Positions 53,231 through 62,047 of a stretch of 64,000 bases of DNA are shown piece after piece. The translations under genes were made by a program, and so were the position numbers. Every line of letters starts with the position of its first letter. Within the stretch, counting starts at the first letter, position 1. A model generated the notes under the pieces. That model saw only the letters and a program-made list of their open reading frames with translations. It ran no database searches and was not told the origin of the DNA. Source of the stretch: CAYVXE01 sp964455375 (lineage in GTDB: Bacteria > Zhuqueibacterota > Zhuqueibacteria > Oceanimicrobiales > Oceanimicrobiaceae); the NCBI GenBank assembly GCA_964455375.1, contig CAYVXE010000007.1, positions 9,027 to 73,026 on the forward strand, written 5' to 3'.

Positions 53231-53827
53231 CTAAAGAAGAATCCTTCCCTCTAAGGCTTTTGCCAGAGTAATCTCATCGGCATATTCCAGGTCGCCACCA
53301 ACCGGTAGCCCCCTGGCAATTCTCGAGACTCTTATATTCATCGGTTTAATAATTTTTTCCAAATAGATGGCTGTTGCTTCCCCTTCCGTCGTTGGGTTCG
53401 TTGCAATAATCACTTCTTTTGTTGTACCATTGAGACGGGGCAAAAGTTGCCTGATGTGTAAATCATCAGGCCCAACGCCTTCAAGCGGGGACAATACACC
53501 ACCCAAAACATGGTACAGCCCTCTATATTCACCGGTCTTCTCCAGAGCCAGAACATCATTGGCTTCTTCCACCACACATAAAAAAGAACGATCTCGTTTT
53601 TCGCTTTGACAAATAGAACAGACATCCACCTCGGTGATGTTGAAACATATCGTACAAAACTTTACTTTTTCCTTAATGGCAAGCAAAGCATCTGCCAGGT
53701 TTTGGACCTCGCTTTTCCGCAACTTCAACAGGAAAAAGACCAGTCGTTGAGCTGATTTTCTACCGATTCCCGGAAGTTTAGATAATTCCGAAATGGCCTT
53801 TTCCATGGAAACTGATGAATATTGCAT
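53231..53827 (-). CDS. recR: recombination protein RecR
   Basis: 198 residues, normal. The N-terminal helix-hairpin-helix (LSKLPGIGRKSAQRL), a four-Cys zinc finger (CTICFNITEVDVC then C) near 54-70, and the Toprim domain (VVEEANDVLALEKTGEYRGLYHVLGG) are all present. RecR works with RecF/RecO in gap repair. It lies 14 bases after ybaB and 32 before pgsA. Confidence 0.96.
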   Translation of the reverse strand: MQYSSVSMEKAISELSKLPGIGRKSAQRLVFFLLKLRKSEVQNLADALLAIKEKVKFCTICFNITEVDVCSICQSEKRDRSFLCVVEEANDVLALEKTGEYRGLYHVLGGVLSPLEGVGPDDLHIRQLLPRLNGTTKEVIIATNPTTEGEATAIYLEKIIKPMNIRVSRIARGLPVGGDLEYADEITLAKALEGRILL

Positions 53828-53841
53828 GTTTTAAACGTCCG

Positions 53842-54180
53842 TTAAAATCCCGGCATTTTGAACCCGGGTGGTAAATTGCCCAGCATTCCACCTGCCACTT
53901 TATTCATTTCCTGACCTGCAAGCTCCTGTGCTTTTTCCATCGCCTGGTTGACAGCGGCAACAATCAAATCCTCGAGCATTTCCACATCCTCAGGGTCTAC
54001 CACCTGCTTATCGATTTTCACACTCATGATTTGCTGCTTTCCATTTGCGGTCACCGTTACCATTCCACCACCGGCACTGCCCTCCACCTGTAACTCGGCA
54101 AGGCCATCCTGTATTTGCTGCATTTGTTCCTGCATTTTCTGAGCTTGTTTTAAAATGTCGCCCATTCCCATTTTTGCCAT
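53842..54180 (-). CDS. YbaB/EbfC family nucleoid-associated protein
   Basis: 112 residues. The start KMGMGDILKQAQKMQEQMQ and the GGGMVTVTANGKQQIMSVKID segment are typical of YbaB/EbfC, which forms DNA-binding dimers. It lies between dnaX (16 bases) and recR (14 bases), the order seen in many bacteria. The C-terminus is Gly/Pro-rich. Confidence 0.95.
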   Translation of the reverse strand: MAKMGMGDILKQAQKMQEQMQQIQDGLAELQVEGSAGGGMVTVTANGKQQIMSVKIDKQVVDPEDVEMLEDLIVAAVNQAMEKAQELAGQEMNKVAGGMLGNLPPGFKMPGF

Positions 54181-54196
54181 TAGTTTACTCCTGTTT

Positions 54197-55960
54197 CTAA
54201 CTCTTTCGTAATTGCTCCTTCGTTACCAATTCGCCCCCGAACACTTCGAGGACTTTCTTAACCATTGGTATTTGTGTAACATCTTTCATGTTTTCTGAAT
54301 AATTATTGTCCTTTATCTCACCGGCCGATACGTCGCTTTGAGAATCTGCTTGTGGCTTATTAAACGCATCGGTCGCATTTTTTTTGCACACCAGGTTTAA
54401 TCTAAACCCGGTCAATTCAAAAATAACTTCCTGAATGACTTTTTTATTTTGAGTGATGGTTTTTATATGAAATCCATTTTCTTTACCAAACGATACTTCA
54501 AGCGTGTTGCCTTCAATTCGTGAAGGAAATCCTTCATTCAGAAATGATCCCAAATGAATTTTTTTGCCTTTTACCGAATCGATAATGGCAGGCCATTTCA
54601 TTTTTATTTTCTCAAATGTTACCTCTGGATCGATCGCCGTCTGCCGGATTGGTTCCGGTAGATTATCGGCCGGTTTATCTTGCACTTTGTACACATCAAA
54701 ATCGACTATACGGCTCAACTGCTTGATTTTTTCCGATCCGGACGACCCTTGTTGCGTCATTTGCGGTTGCGGCAGTGGCGGCGATTTCGACTCAGAATCG
54801 GGACCTGAGGTTTGAACGGTGGTTGAACGTCCCAAATCACTGAGATTCATCAGCAACTCATCCAGCTCAACACTTTTGTCCATTTTAATCATTTTCACAA
54901 ACAGCATTTCCAGAAGCAGCTTGGGATTGGTACTGCGTTTTACTTGAAATGAAGACTCGGCGCACATCTGAATTAACCGGAGTAAATCGGTTTCCGTAAA
55001 TGTTTGCACGGTCTGTTTATATTTTTCCCCGAGATTTTCAAACCCTTCCAGCAAATCGACCTGGCCGGTGGCTTTAACTACGAGAATATTCCGTAAGTGT
55101 TCGGCAAAACCGTTTAAAAACTCGGCCATGTCGTAGCCCTGATTGAAAATCTTATCGACAATCTGTAAACCCGCCGGGATATCTTTACCTGCGACACAAT
55201 CGGAACATTCAAAATAAAATTCCTGATCGATAATTCCTAAAAGTTCGGCCATGTCCTGAAACTGGATGTTCTGTCCGCAAAAAGACACCACCTGATCCAG
55301 TAAACTCTGGCTGTCCCGCAAACTGCCTTCTGCTTTTTTGGCAATTATAAAGAGGGATTCCTCATCGATTTCAATATGCTCCTCGGAACAAATGCTCTTC
55401 AGCTTACCGACGATTTCAGGAAGCGGAATCCGCCGGAAATCATAACGCTGGCAGCGGGAAAGAATGGTGACCGGTACTTTGTGCGGTTCGGTGGTTGCAA
55501 AAATAAACAGAACTCTTGCAGGTGGTTCTTCAAGCGTTTTCAGAAGTGCATTAAACGCCTCGGTGGTGAGCATGTGCACTTCATCGATGATGTAAATTTT
55601 GTACTTGCCTTTAGAAGGAGCGTACTTTAATGTTTCCCTCAAGTTGCGGACTTCATCGATGCCGCGATTGGAAGCTCCGTCCACTTCAAACACATCGATA
55701 CTGCGGCTCTGGGTAATTTCATTACAGCTCGTACACTGATTGCAGGGAGTCGGGGTGGGACCTTTATCGCAATTAATCGCTTTGGCGAAAATACGGGCGG
55801 TGGTTGTCTTGCCGACACCCCGGGGTCCTGAAAACAAATATGCGGACGCCAGCCGCATGCTGGAAATCGCATTCACGAGTGTTGTGGTTACATGGGCTTG
55901 CGCCACAACATCTTCGAAAATCATCGGTCGCCATTTTCTGGCTAAAACCATATAAGACAT
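54197..55960 (-). CDS. dnaX: DNA polymerase III subunit gamma/tau
   Basis: 587 residues. The AAA+ clamp-loader domain carries Walker A G45-P-R-G-V-G-K-T52 and a zinc module with C64, C73, C76 and C79; domain III follows to about 370, then a variable region with proline/glutamine-rich stretches and a tau-like C-terminus. The A-runs in the gene do not form a convincing slippery site for gamma synthesis. The start is just downstream of the SRP RNA gene; a small leader with weak ribosome signal precedes it. Confidence 0.95.
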   Translation of the reverse strand: MSYMVLARKWRPMIFEDVVAQAHVTTTLVNAISSMRLASAYLFSGPRGVGKTTTARIFAKAINCDKGPTPTPCNQCTSCNEITQSRSIDVFEVDGASNRGIDEVRNLRETLKYAPSKGKYKIYIIDEVHMLTTEAFNALLKTLEEPPARVLFIFATTEPHKVPVTILSRCQRYDFRRIPLPEIVGKLKSICSEEHIEIDEESLFIIAKKAEGSLRDSQSLLDQVVSFCGQNIQFQDMAELLGIIDQEFYFECSDCVAGKDIPAGLQIVDKIFNQGYDMAEFLNGFAEHLRNILVVKATGQVDLLEGFENLGEKYKQTVQTFTETDLLRLIQMCAESSFQVKRSTNPKLLLEMLFVKMIKMDKSVELDELLMNLSDLGRSTTVQTSGPDSESKSPPLPQPQMTQQGSSGSEKIKQLSRIVDFDVYKVQDKPADNLPEPIRQTAIDPEVTFEKIKMKWPAIIDSVKGKKIHLGSFLNEGFPSRIEGNTLEVSFGKENGFHIKTITQNKKVIQEVIFELTGFRLNLVCKKNATDAFNKPQADSQSDVSAGEIKDNNYSENMKDVTQIPMVKKVLEVFGGELVTKEQLRKS

Positions 55961-55995
55961 TTAACCGACCCTGCATTTAAATAATATCAAATAAA

Positions 55996-56271
55996 AAGGC
56001 TGTGCACCCACCGTTGACCTTTCCTTTCCGTGGATAATAATCAGCAATCAACTCCGGTCAAGCATTCCCCCGGCACATAAAATAAAAGCTTGCCGCTGCT
56101 ACCTTCCGGTCCTGACGGGGTTGGGCTCCATTTTATTGCGAGGGACTTGAACCCTCAACATTCATTGTCGTTACTACCGCACTGGAGGAGCAGGCCGCAG
56201 ATGGGAGTTCAACCCTGCTGGAGCGGATTGCAGGAAAAGGGCACCGCTAACTCCCCGTCTAGCACAGCCTC
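55996..56271 (-). ncRNA. ffs: signal recognition particle RNA, long form with Alu domain
   Basis: The S-domain signature GTCAGGACC-GGAAGGTAGCAGC lies at 56,116-56,095. The 5' part (GTGCTAGACGGGGAG, TAGCGGTGCCC) matches the Alu domain of long SRP RNAs, and the 3' part (TGTGCCGGGGG, then GGGTGCACAGCC) completes it. The termini pair perfectly: GGCTGTGC (56,269-56,262) with GCACAGCC (56,005-55,998), and a T-run follows, so the RNA is about 275 bases, like the B. subtilis scRNA rather than the 4.5S RNA of E. coli. It begins about 4 bases after the end of tRNA-Ala and lies between that tRNA and dnaX. Confidence 0.92.
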
Positions 56272-56273
56272 TG

Positions 56274-56346
<73 letters not shown>

Positions 56347-56386
56347 GACTGCCCTGACAAACAGGCAATCTATTTTCAAACGACAG

Positions 56387-56474
56387 CGGAGAGGGAGGGA
56401 TTCGAACCCCCGGTGACCAAAGATCACAACGGTTTTCGAGACCGCCCCGATAAGCCAGGCTCCGGCACCTCTCC
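56387..56474 (-). tRNA. tRNA-Ser, anticodon CGA
   Basis: 88 bases with the long variable arm of class II tRNAs (GTGATC/GGTCAC). Acceptor GGAGAGG/CCTCTCC with discriminator G, anticodon loop CTCGAAA reading codon UCG, T-loop TTCGAAT. CCA not encoded. Confidence 0.95.
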
Positions 56475-56549
56475 AAATCCGACAAAGATATCGTTTCCCA
56501 CCGTAAACGCTACGTCTACTTTGTCGTTTCGTTGTCAGCATAAAAAAAG

Positions 56550-56639
56550 CGGAGAGGCAGGGATTCGAACCCTGGGAGAAGCGTGAACCCCTCACACGAT
56601 TTCCAGTCGTGCACCTTCGGCCAGCTCGGTCACCTCTCC
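56550..56639 (-). tRNA. tRNA-Ser, anticodon GGA
   Basis: 90 bases, class II tRNA with a long variable arm. Acceptor GGAGAGG/CCTCTCC with discriminator G, anticodon loop CTGGAAA giving GGA (codons UCC/UCU), T-loop TTCGAAT. It shares its acceptor stem with the neighbouring tRNA-Ser(CGA). Confidence 0.96.
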
Positions 56640-56642
56640 AAA

Positions 56643-57107
56643 CTAATTTTTATTTCGCAATTTTTGAAAGAACGTCTGCAGAATACCAAGACATTTCGCT
56701 TCTAAAATACCAAATGCAATGGAAACATTTGAGTGGAGATTCGCATTCTGAAGTGTATTCAAAGCAGAACCACACGCCCCCATCCGGGTATCATTCACAC
56801 CAATAATGACATTTGGAATTCGGGACAAGTAAATCGCACCGGCACACATGGGGCACGGCTCTTTTGTAACATAAAGTGTCGCATTTTCCAGCCGCCAGCT
56901 TTCCACAGTATTTGTGGCTGCCGTAATCGCGATCATTTCGGCATGCGCTGTGGGGTCCTGCAAAGACTCGACCATATTATAGCCGCGGCCAATGATTCTT
57001 CCTCCCAAAACAACGACAGCACCAATAGGCACTTCATCTTTTTCAAAGGCCTTTTGCGCTTCACGAAATGCCTGTTCCATCCAGCCTTCGTGAGAGGTCG
57101 GTTTCAC
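56643..57107 (-). CDS. tadA: tRNA-specific adenosine deaminase TadA
   Basis: 154 residues. The zinc site is clear: H55-A-E57 (HAEMIAI) and P-C85-P-M-C88 (EPCPMCAGA). TadA converts adenosine 34 of tRNA-Arg(ACG) to inosine so that one tRNA reads CGU, CGC and CGA. It is embedded between tRNA genes on the same strand: tRNA-Arg(ACG), its substrate, is 81 bases upstream, and tRNA-Ser(GGA) begins 3 bases after the stop, so the tRNAs must be cut from a common transcript. The dnaX-scr-tadA order matches Bacillus. Confidence 0.95.
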   Translation of the reverse strand: MKPTSHEGWMEQAFREAQKAFEKDEVPIGAVVVLGGRIIGRGYNMVESLQDPTAHAEMIAITAATNTVESWRLENATLYVTKEPCPMCAGAIYLSRIPNVIIGVNDTRMGACGSALNTLQNANLHSNVSIAFGILEAKCLGILQTFFQKLRNKN

Positions 57108-57188
57108 TTGGTTATTGATTTACGCAACCTTTGTTCATACACATATTTATTGGCAATATTAGCGCCAACCGTCAAGTCGTTTTCGTAG

Positions 57189-57262
57189 TACGCCCAGAGG
57201 GAGTCGAACCCCCAACCTCTTGGTCCGTAGCCAAGCACTCTATCCAATTGAGCTATGGGCGC
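57189..57262 (-). tRNA. tRNA-Arg, anticodon ACG
   Basis: 74 bases. Acceptor GCGCCCA/TGGGCGT (G1-U72 pair) with discriminator A, D-stem GCTC/GAGT, anticodon stem CTTGG/CCAAG with loop CTACGGA giving ACG, T-loop TTCGACT. The A34 is the target of TadA, whose gene follows. Confidence 0.95.
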
Positions 57263-57278
57263 ATTTTATATTCCGCTG

Positions 57279-57351
57279 TAGCGCATACGGGAGTCGAACC
57301 CGTGTTACCGGCGTGAGAGGCCAGCGTCCTAGACCACTAGACGAATGCGCC
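57279..57351 (-). tRNA. tRNA-Glu, anticodon CTC
   Basis: 73 bases. Acceptor GGCGCAT/ATGCGCT with a terminal G-U pair and discriminator A, the Glu-type D-arm (GTCTAGTGGTCTAGGAC), anticodon loop CTCTCAC giving CTC (codon GAG), T-stem ACGGG/CCCGT. First gene of the tRNA-tadA-SRP transcript. Confidence 0.95.
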
Positions 57352-57376
57352 GTATCAAATCGAATTTAAGTCAAAA

Positions 57377-57405
57377 AATATACCTAATTCTCTATTTAAA
57401 ATCAA
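57377..57405 (-). promoter_or_regulatory. likely sigma-70-type promoter of the tRNA/tadA/SRP/dnaX transcript
   Basis: On the minus strand TTGATT (57,405-57,400) and TATATT (57,382-57,377) are 17 bases apart, close to consensus. Initiation would fall about 18-20 bases before the start of tRNA-Glu. Confidence 0.6.
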
Positions 57406-57498
57406 GCTATATTTTATCGCATTTAAAAATGCTTTAGCTTAAGAATCAAACATAATTCTCCTTGAATTCGTCATCCTAATTTATTACTCTAAACTGTT

Positions 57499-58305
57499 AT
57501 GTTTAAACTCGGATTTTTTCAATTTCGCCCACTGTTCGGTCAGGTACAAAAGAACCTGCAGAAAGTTTTAAGCGCTTTGGAAAATGTCACTGCGGATCTA
57601 ATTGTTCTGCCTGAATTGCCGTTTACCGGTTACTTTCACAAAGACCGGGAAGAAACCCAAAGGCTCGCAGAAGATCCGCGGAAATCTCCCACGGTCGAAT
57701 CACTAATAAACCTTTGCAAAAAACAAAGCTTTTACCTGGTGACCGGATTCTCGGAAAGGCAGAAAGACAAGACATTCAACAGCGCGCTTCTTATGGGACC
57801 GGAAGGTCTTCTGCACACCTACCGTAAACTGCATTTATTCAATGAAGAAAAAAAATGGTTCGACCCGGGAAATACGCCACTGGACGTGCAAACCGTACGC
57901 GACGTCAAGATCGGCATGATGATCTGCTTTGACTGGATTTTCCCGGAAGTGGCGCGTACGTTAACGGTACAAGGAGCGCAAATTATTTGCCATCCTTCAA
58001 ATCTGGTGTTGAGCTACTGCCAGCAAACCATGCTTTCCCGATGTCTGGAAAACGGCGTGTTTGCCGTAACCGCCAACCGTTTTGGGGCAGACAACCGTCC
58101 CCACGGCAACTTAAAGTTTACCGGAAAAAGTCAGATTGTCGCCCCCAAAGGCGTGCTTTTGCACCGGGCGTATTCGCAACGGCAGGAGCTTTACGTTCTG
58201 GGAATCAACCCTGAACTGGCGAACGACAAAAATATTACCGGCCGCAATCATCAAATCAAAGACCGCCGGCCGGAATTTTATAAACCGTTGTGCCGATTGC
58301 GATAA
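57499..58305 (+). CDS. carbon-nitrogen hydrolase (nitrilase superfamily amidohydrolase)
   Basis: 268 residues, usual for small members. The catalytic triad is visible as E39 (LPELPFTGY), K109 (YRKLHLF) and C142 (MICFDWIFPE). Such enzymes cut amides or nitriles, for example omega-amidase, N-carbamoylputrescine or NAD-related substrates; this one is closest in look to the ramA/omega-amidase-like group but the substrate cannot be fixed. It has its own start region after a 147-base A+T-rich divergent spacer shared with the tRNA promoter. Confidence 0.88.
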   Translation: MFKLGFFQFRPLFGQVQKNLQKVLSALENVTADLIVLPELPFTGYFHKDREETQRLAEDPRKSPTVESLINLCKKQSFYLVTGFSERQKDKTFNSALLMGPEGLLHTYRKLHLFNEEKKWFDPGNTPLDVQTVRDVKIGMMICFDWIFPEVARTLTVQGAQIICHPSNLVLSYCQQTMLSRCLENGVFAVTANRFGADNRPHGNLKFTGKSQIVAPKGVLLHRAYSQRQELYVLGINPELANDKNITGRNHQIKDRRPEFYKPLCRLR

Positions 58306-58360
58306 CACATGCGACGCACTTTTGAAAGTGCGTCGCATGTCTAAAGTTTTCTTCAGACTG

Positions 58361-59470
58361 CTAATCGCCTGCAAACTCACCAAACGGTATCCCAACCTTT
58401 TCAGCCAGCGCCGGATTCAATTTTGCTGAACCTAAATTTGCCAGCAGCGCGATAACCATTTTTTCTTGCGGATAAAGCATCAGCATAGCCCGTCCACCGA
58501 TGGACCCGCCGCTGTGGCCAACCCATTTCCTGCCTTTTGAATCCGTACCGCTCGCCCAGCCGATGCCGTAATGCGTCGTTTTTCCATCTCTTGTTTTTTG
58601 GGATTGAAAAAGCAGCTTTACCGTTTCTGCTTTCAAAAACGTGTTGTTTAAATGCGCCAGGCCGAAAGTCACTAAATCTTCAATCCCGGAAATAAAACCA
58701 CCACCGGCCCATTTGTAGCTGTTGTCCACATACGGTGCATTCAGCACATTGCCTTTGGCATCGAGGCGGTAAAATGAAGCGCGATATGTAATCAAACTGT
58801 CCGGATATTCTGCCGTAATGCTTTGCATTTGCAGCGGTTGAAATAGGTGTACTTTCAGAAAATGCAGAAACGAATCACCGGACGCCCCTTCCACCACCGC
58901 ACTCAGCAAATTCCAGCCGTAGCTCGAGTAGCTGAACTTTGTCTGAGGTTCAAACAGCAGCGTATCATTTTCAAAAATGGTCAACCCGGAAAGAACCGTG
59001 TCGTAATGTTTTCGGTTAAGAAACTCCTGACCGCGGTAATGCCTGATTCCTGCCAGGTGTCCCGCAACCTCACGAACCGTAATCGGCCAACGTTTCTTTG
59101 GAAATGTCGGAACATACGTCTGAATGCTGCTGTCCAAATCCAGTTTACCCTGTTCCAGCAAAATAGCTAAAGCGGCTGCCGTAACCGGTTTGGAAACACT
59201 GCCGATGCGAAATCGTGTTTGCACAGTGGTTTTAACGTTATTCTCCAAATCAGCGTAACCAAACCCTTCAGACCAGACAATTTCACGGCCAATTCCCACA
59301 GCAGCCGACATTCCCGGCACCTTATTTTCCTGCATGAATGCCTGAACCACCGCTTCCGCCCGGTGAATTGTATGCCCGTATTTCGCAAACCTGGTTTGAG
59401 CAAAAAGGCTGCTGAAACTGATGAGAAAAATAAGCCCGGATGTCACATACCATTTTTGTTGCGTTTTCAT
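58361..59470 (-). CDS. exported serine hydrolase, beta-lactamase class C / DD-peptidase fold
   Basis: 369 residues from the chosen start at 59,470, where a signal peptide begins (MKTQQKWYVTSGLIFLIS, cleaved near LFAQ); the upstream extension to 59,506 would lose this. Motifs are S91-V-S-K94, Y181-S-S183 and H-S-G-G near the C-terminus (WVGHSGGSIGG). The last two differ from the lipoprotein homologue at 868. Family members are esterases, peptidases or penicillin-binding hydrolases. The neighbouring genes give no substrate clue. Confidence 0.85.
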   Translation of the reverse strand: MKTQQKWYVTSGLIFLISFSSLFAQTRFAKYGHTIHRAEAVVQAFMQENKVPGMSAAVGIGREIVWSEGFGYADLENNVKTTVQTRFRIGSVSKPVTAAALAILLEQGKLDLDSSIQTYVPTFPKKRWPITVREVAGHLAGIRHYRGQEFLNRKHYDTVLSGLTIFENDTLLFEPQTKFSYSSYGWNLLSAVVEGASGDSFLHFLKVHLFQPLQMQSITAEYPDSLITYRASFYRLDAKGNVLNAPYVDNSYKWAGGGFISGIEDLVTFGLAHLNNTFLKAETVKLLFQSQKTRDGKTTHYGIGWASGTDSKGRKWVGHSGGSIGGRAMLMLYPQEKMVIALLANLGSAKLNPALAEKVGIPFGEFAGD

Positions 59471-59733
59471 TTTTATTCCTTTAGAATAATGAATCATCAA
59501 AATCATGAATTCAATTGTGACGGTAAATTCAAACAGCTCGATTCAATGTTGTTCTGTGTCACTCGGTGTTTCGCTGTCGGTTTTCAAAAGTTCTTAAAAA
59601 AACAACTACCTTTAAAGACAAAAACACTTTCTTTTAAGCATGATTTTTCTTATCATCATTGAAATTATTGATGTAACAAACAGTAACTTAAAATTAAGAA
59701 ATAATCAAACATTAAAAATGAAGGGCATTCGAA

Positions 59734-60735
59734 ATGGATGAAAAAGTGAAAATCGTGCAACATGGAATCGGTCCCATCGCCTGCAAAATCACCCCCCTGT
59801 TACTCGAAAAAGAACTGTTTGAAATCGTCGGTGCAGTGGATATCGATCCGCAGAAAGTCGGCAGCGACCTTGGTGACATTGCCCAATTACCGGAACCGTT
59901 GGGCGTCACCATTCGTAGCGACGTAAAAAATGTCCTGCATGAAACAAAAGCCGACATGGTTGTTCTGACCAGTAGTTCAACCATAGAAAAGATCTACCCG
60001 CAGATCATGGAAATCGTTAACGCAGGCGTAAACGTTGTCACCACATGCGAAGAGCTGTCTTTTCCATGGCTCACCAATCCGCAACGCTCGAAAGAACTCG
60101 ATGAAGCCGCAAAAGCAAACAATGTATCGATTTTAGCAACCGGCATCAACCCGGGATTTTTGATGGATTTTCTGCCAACCACCATGAGCGGCATTTGTCG
60201 CACAGTGCATAAAATAACGGTGGAACGTATTCAGGATGCCCAGTACCGGCGTATTCCGTTCCAGAAAAAAATCGGCGCCGGACTCACGGTGGCGGAATTC
60301 GAGCAGGCCGTTGCAAGCAAAACCTTGCGTCACGTAGGTCTCACTGAATCCATGCACATGATCGCCCATACGTTGGGCTGGAAACTCGACAAGACCGAAG
60401 ATATCATCAAACCGGTGATCGCGGAAATACGAACAGACACCCCGGATTTATCCATTCCGGCCGGAAATGCCCTTGGCGTCAGCCAGACCGGACGCGGATT
60501 CATGAATGGCAAAGAAGTCATTTCCCTTATTTTCCGGGCAACCATCGGCGAGCCGCAACCTCACGATAGAATCATCATCGACGGCACACCGAAAATAGAC
60601 AGCACCATTCAAGACGGCGTCAACGGGGATATTGCGACATGCATGATTACCATCAATGCGATTCCGACAGTGTTGAAAGCCAAACCGGGTCTGCGCACCA
60701 TGGTGGATATCGGAACGATTGCACATATTGCGTAA
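59734..60735 (+). CDS. 2,4-diaminopentanoate dehydrogenase-like oxidoreductase
   Basis: 333 residues. An N-terminal Rossmann fold (VQHGIGPIA, with G11-x-G13) binds NAD(P), and the C-terminal domain matches the dihydrodipicolinate-reductase-like fold of 2,4-diaminopentanoate dehydrogenase (Ord), an ornithine-fermentation enzyme. Key stretches are VVTTCEELSFPW near 103-113 and ATGINPGFLMD near 130-141. No ornithine mutase (OraS/OraE) or Ort genes are adjacent, so use in that pathway is not shown. A DUF1801 gene follows after 44 bases. Confidence 0.75.
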   Translation: MDEKVKIVQHGIGPIACKITPLLLEKELFEIVGAVDIDPQKVGSDLGDIAQLPEPLGVTIRSDVKNVLHETKADMVVLTSSSTIEKIYPQIMEIVNAGVNVVTTCEELSFPWLTNPQRSKELDEAAKANNVSILATGINPGFLMDFLPTTMSGICRTVHKITVERIQDAQYRRIPFQKKIGAGLTVAEFEQAVASKTLRHVGLTESMHMIAHTLGWKLDKTEDIIKPVIAEIRTDTPDLSIPAGNALGVSQTGRGFMNGKEVISLIFRATIGEPQPHDRIIIDGTPKIDSTIQDGVNGDIATCMITINAIPTVLKAKPGLRTMVDIGTIAHIA

Positions 60736-60779
60736 GAATGTAATTGTTTGTCTTTGTGGCTGTAATAAAGAGGTAGACC

Positions 60780-61196
60780 ATGGCAGAACTAAAGACCAAA
60801 CCAAACAACCTGAGTGTCGATGATTTTCTAAACAGCATTGAAGATGGGAAGAAACGGCAGGACTGCTATACTGTGTTGGGACTCATGAAAAAACTCACCG
60901 GAGAAGAACCGAAGATGTGGGGCAGCAGCATGGTCGGGTTCGGCACCTACCATTACAAATATGCCAGCGGCCGTGAAGGCGACTGGTTCGTCACCGGTTT
61001 TTCGCCGCGCAAACAAAACCTGACCCTTTATATTATGTCAGGATTTTCAAGATACGACGAACTCATGGTAAAACTGGGAAAACACAAAACCGGCAAATCC
61101 TGCTTATACATAAAAAAACTTGAGGATATCGATTTGACCGTTTTAAAAGAGCTTATTAAGCAGTCCGCAAAACACATTTCAAAAAGAAATAATTGA
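60780..61196 (+). CDS. DUF1801 (YdhG-like) domain protein
   Basis: 138 residues, one compact domain of the DUF1801/YdhG fold, typically found in small soluble proteins of unknown function. It shows the family pattern W-G-S-S-M-V-G-F-G and F-S-P-R-K-Q-N-L-T-L-Y. No catalytic motif or signal peptide is seen. It follows the diaminopentanoate-dehydrogenase-like gene by 44 bases; no functional link is evident. Confidence 0.8.
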   Translation: MAELKTKPNNLSVDDFLNSIEDGKKRQDCYTVLGLMKKLTGEEPKMWGSSMVGFGTYHYKYASGREGDWFVTGFSPRKQNLTLYIMSGFSRYDELMVKLGKHKTGKSCLYIKKLEDIDLTVLKELIKQSAKHISKRNN

Positions 61197-61217
61197 CGCT
61201 TCCACGAAATCACAACC

Positions 61218-61928
61218 TCACGCAATCTCCTCTCCCCTCACGCCGGTCATCTTTTCGATGAACCAAACGCCGAGATAGCAGAACGGCGTGTCCAGAGCAG
61301 CAATCACCAGTTTGATGACATACACGCCCCAAATGATGTGCATCAAATGCGAAAAATCCCCGGTAAACACAGTGGGATTCTTGTAAAGAAAAATCGTATT
61401 CACCGTAAAAGAATCCACGAACTGGGAAATCATGGTGGAGCCGTTATTGCGCAGCCAGAGGTGTTTGCCTTTTGTGAGATGCTTCCAGAAATGAAAAAGT
61501 TTTACATCGATAAGCTGCGCCAACAGATATGCAGACATGGAGGCGAAAAGCAGCCGCCACACCGGCCCGAATATGTTGGTGTAATCCTTTTGCAGAGGAT
61601 ACACCGATGACACCGGCAGTGCAATTCCAGCCAAGGAAAAGACGAGAAGCAGCAGGCTCATCACAAACCCCATTATCACCAGAAACTGCGCCCGTTTGGA
61701 GCCGTACATCTCGGAAACGATATCGGTGATGAGAAATGTAAGCGGGAACCACAAAATGCTCACCGGCAGCGTGCGGCCGAACAGAGTAAAAAGTTTCACA
61801 CCGACGGTATTGGTCAGTAAAACAAAAGTGACGAAAACGGCCATGAAACTCACATAAATCAGCTCGTAATGGCTCATGAGCGGTTGTTTCCTCAGAGACG
61901 TTGGTTTTGGCTGTGTGTGACCTGCCAC
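61218..61928 (-). CDS. queuosine precursor transporter (YhhQ/VUT family)
   Basis: 236 residues with about six membrane helices and the family motif F-P-L-T-F-L-I-T-D-I-V-S-E. YhhQ-type proteins import preQ0/preQ1 for queuosine in tRNA. The proposed start gives a polar N-terminus of 17 residues; an ATG at 61,877 (MSHYELIYVSF) is equally plausible. The end lies 21 bases past the converging DUF1801 gene. No queuosine biosynthesis genes are in the window. Confidence 0.85.
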   Translation of the reverse strand: MAGHTQPKPTSLRKQPLMSHYELIYVSFMAVFVTFVLLTNTVGVKLFTLFGRTLPVSILWFPLTFLITDIVSEMYGSKRAQFLVIMGFVMSLLLLVFSLAGIALPVSSVYPLQKDYTNIFGPVWRLLFASMSAYLLAQLIDVKLFHFWKHLTKGKHLWLRNNGSTMISQFVDSFTVNTIFLYKNPTVFTGDFSHLMHIIWGVYVIKLVIAALDTPFCYLGVWFIEKMTGVRGEEIA

Positions 61929-62047
61929 AGATTTCTCCCCGGTTGAATCATTTGGATTCTTTAAGTTGTCTTCTTAGAAACCGTTGCGAACGCAGCGTAT
62001 TCTTTGCGCTCCTGTCGGTTAATTTCAGTGATGATTGTTCGAAATAT

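Noticed and set aside
54540..54760. dnaX programmed frameshift site at A-runs (near 54,559 and 54,730)
   Set aside because: The runs of six or seven A do not fit the heptamer pattern in the reading frame, and no stimulatory hairpin or upstream Shine-Dalgarno is seen.
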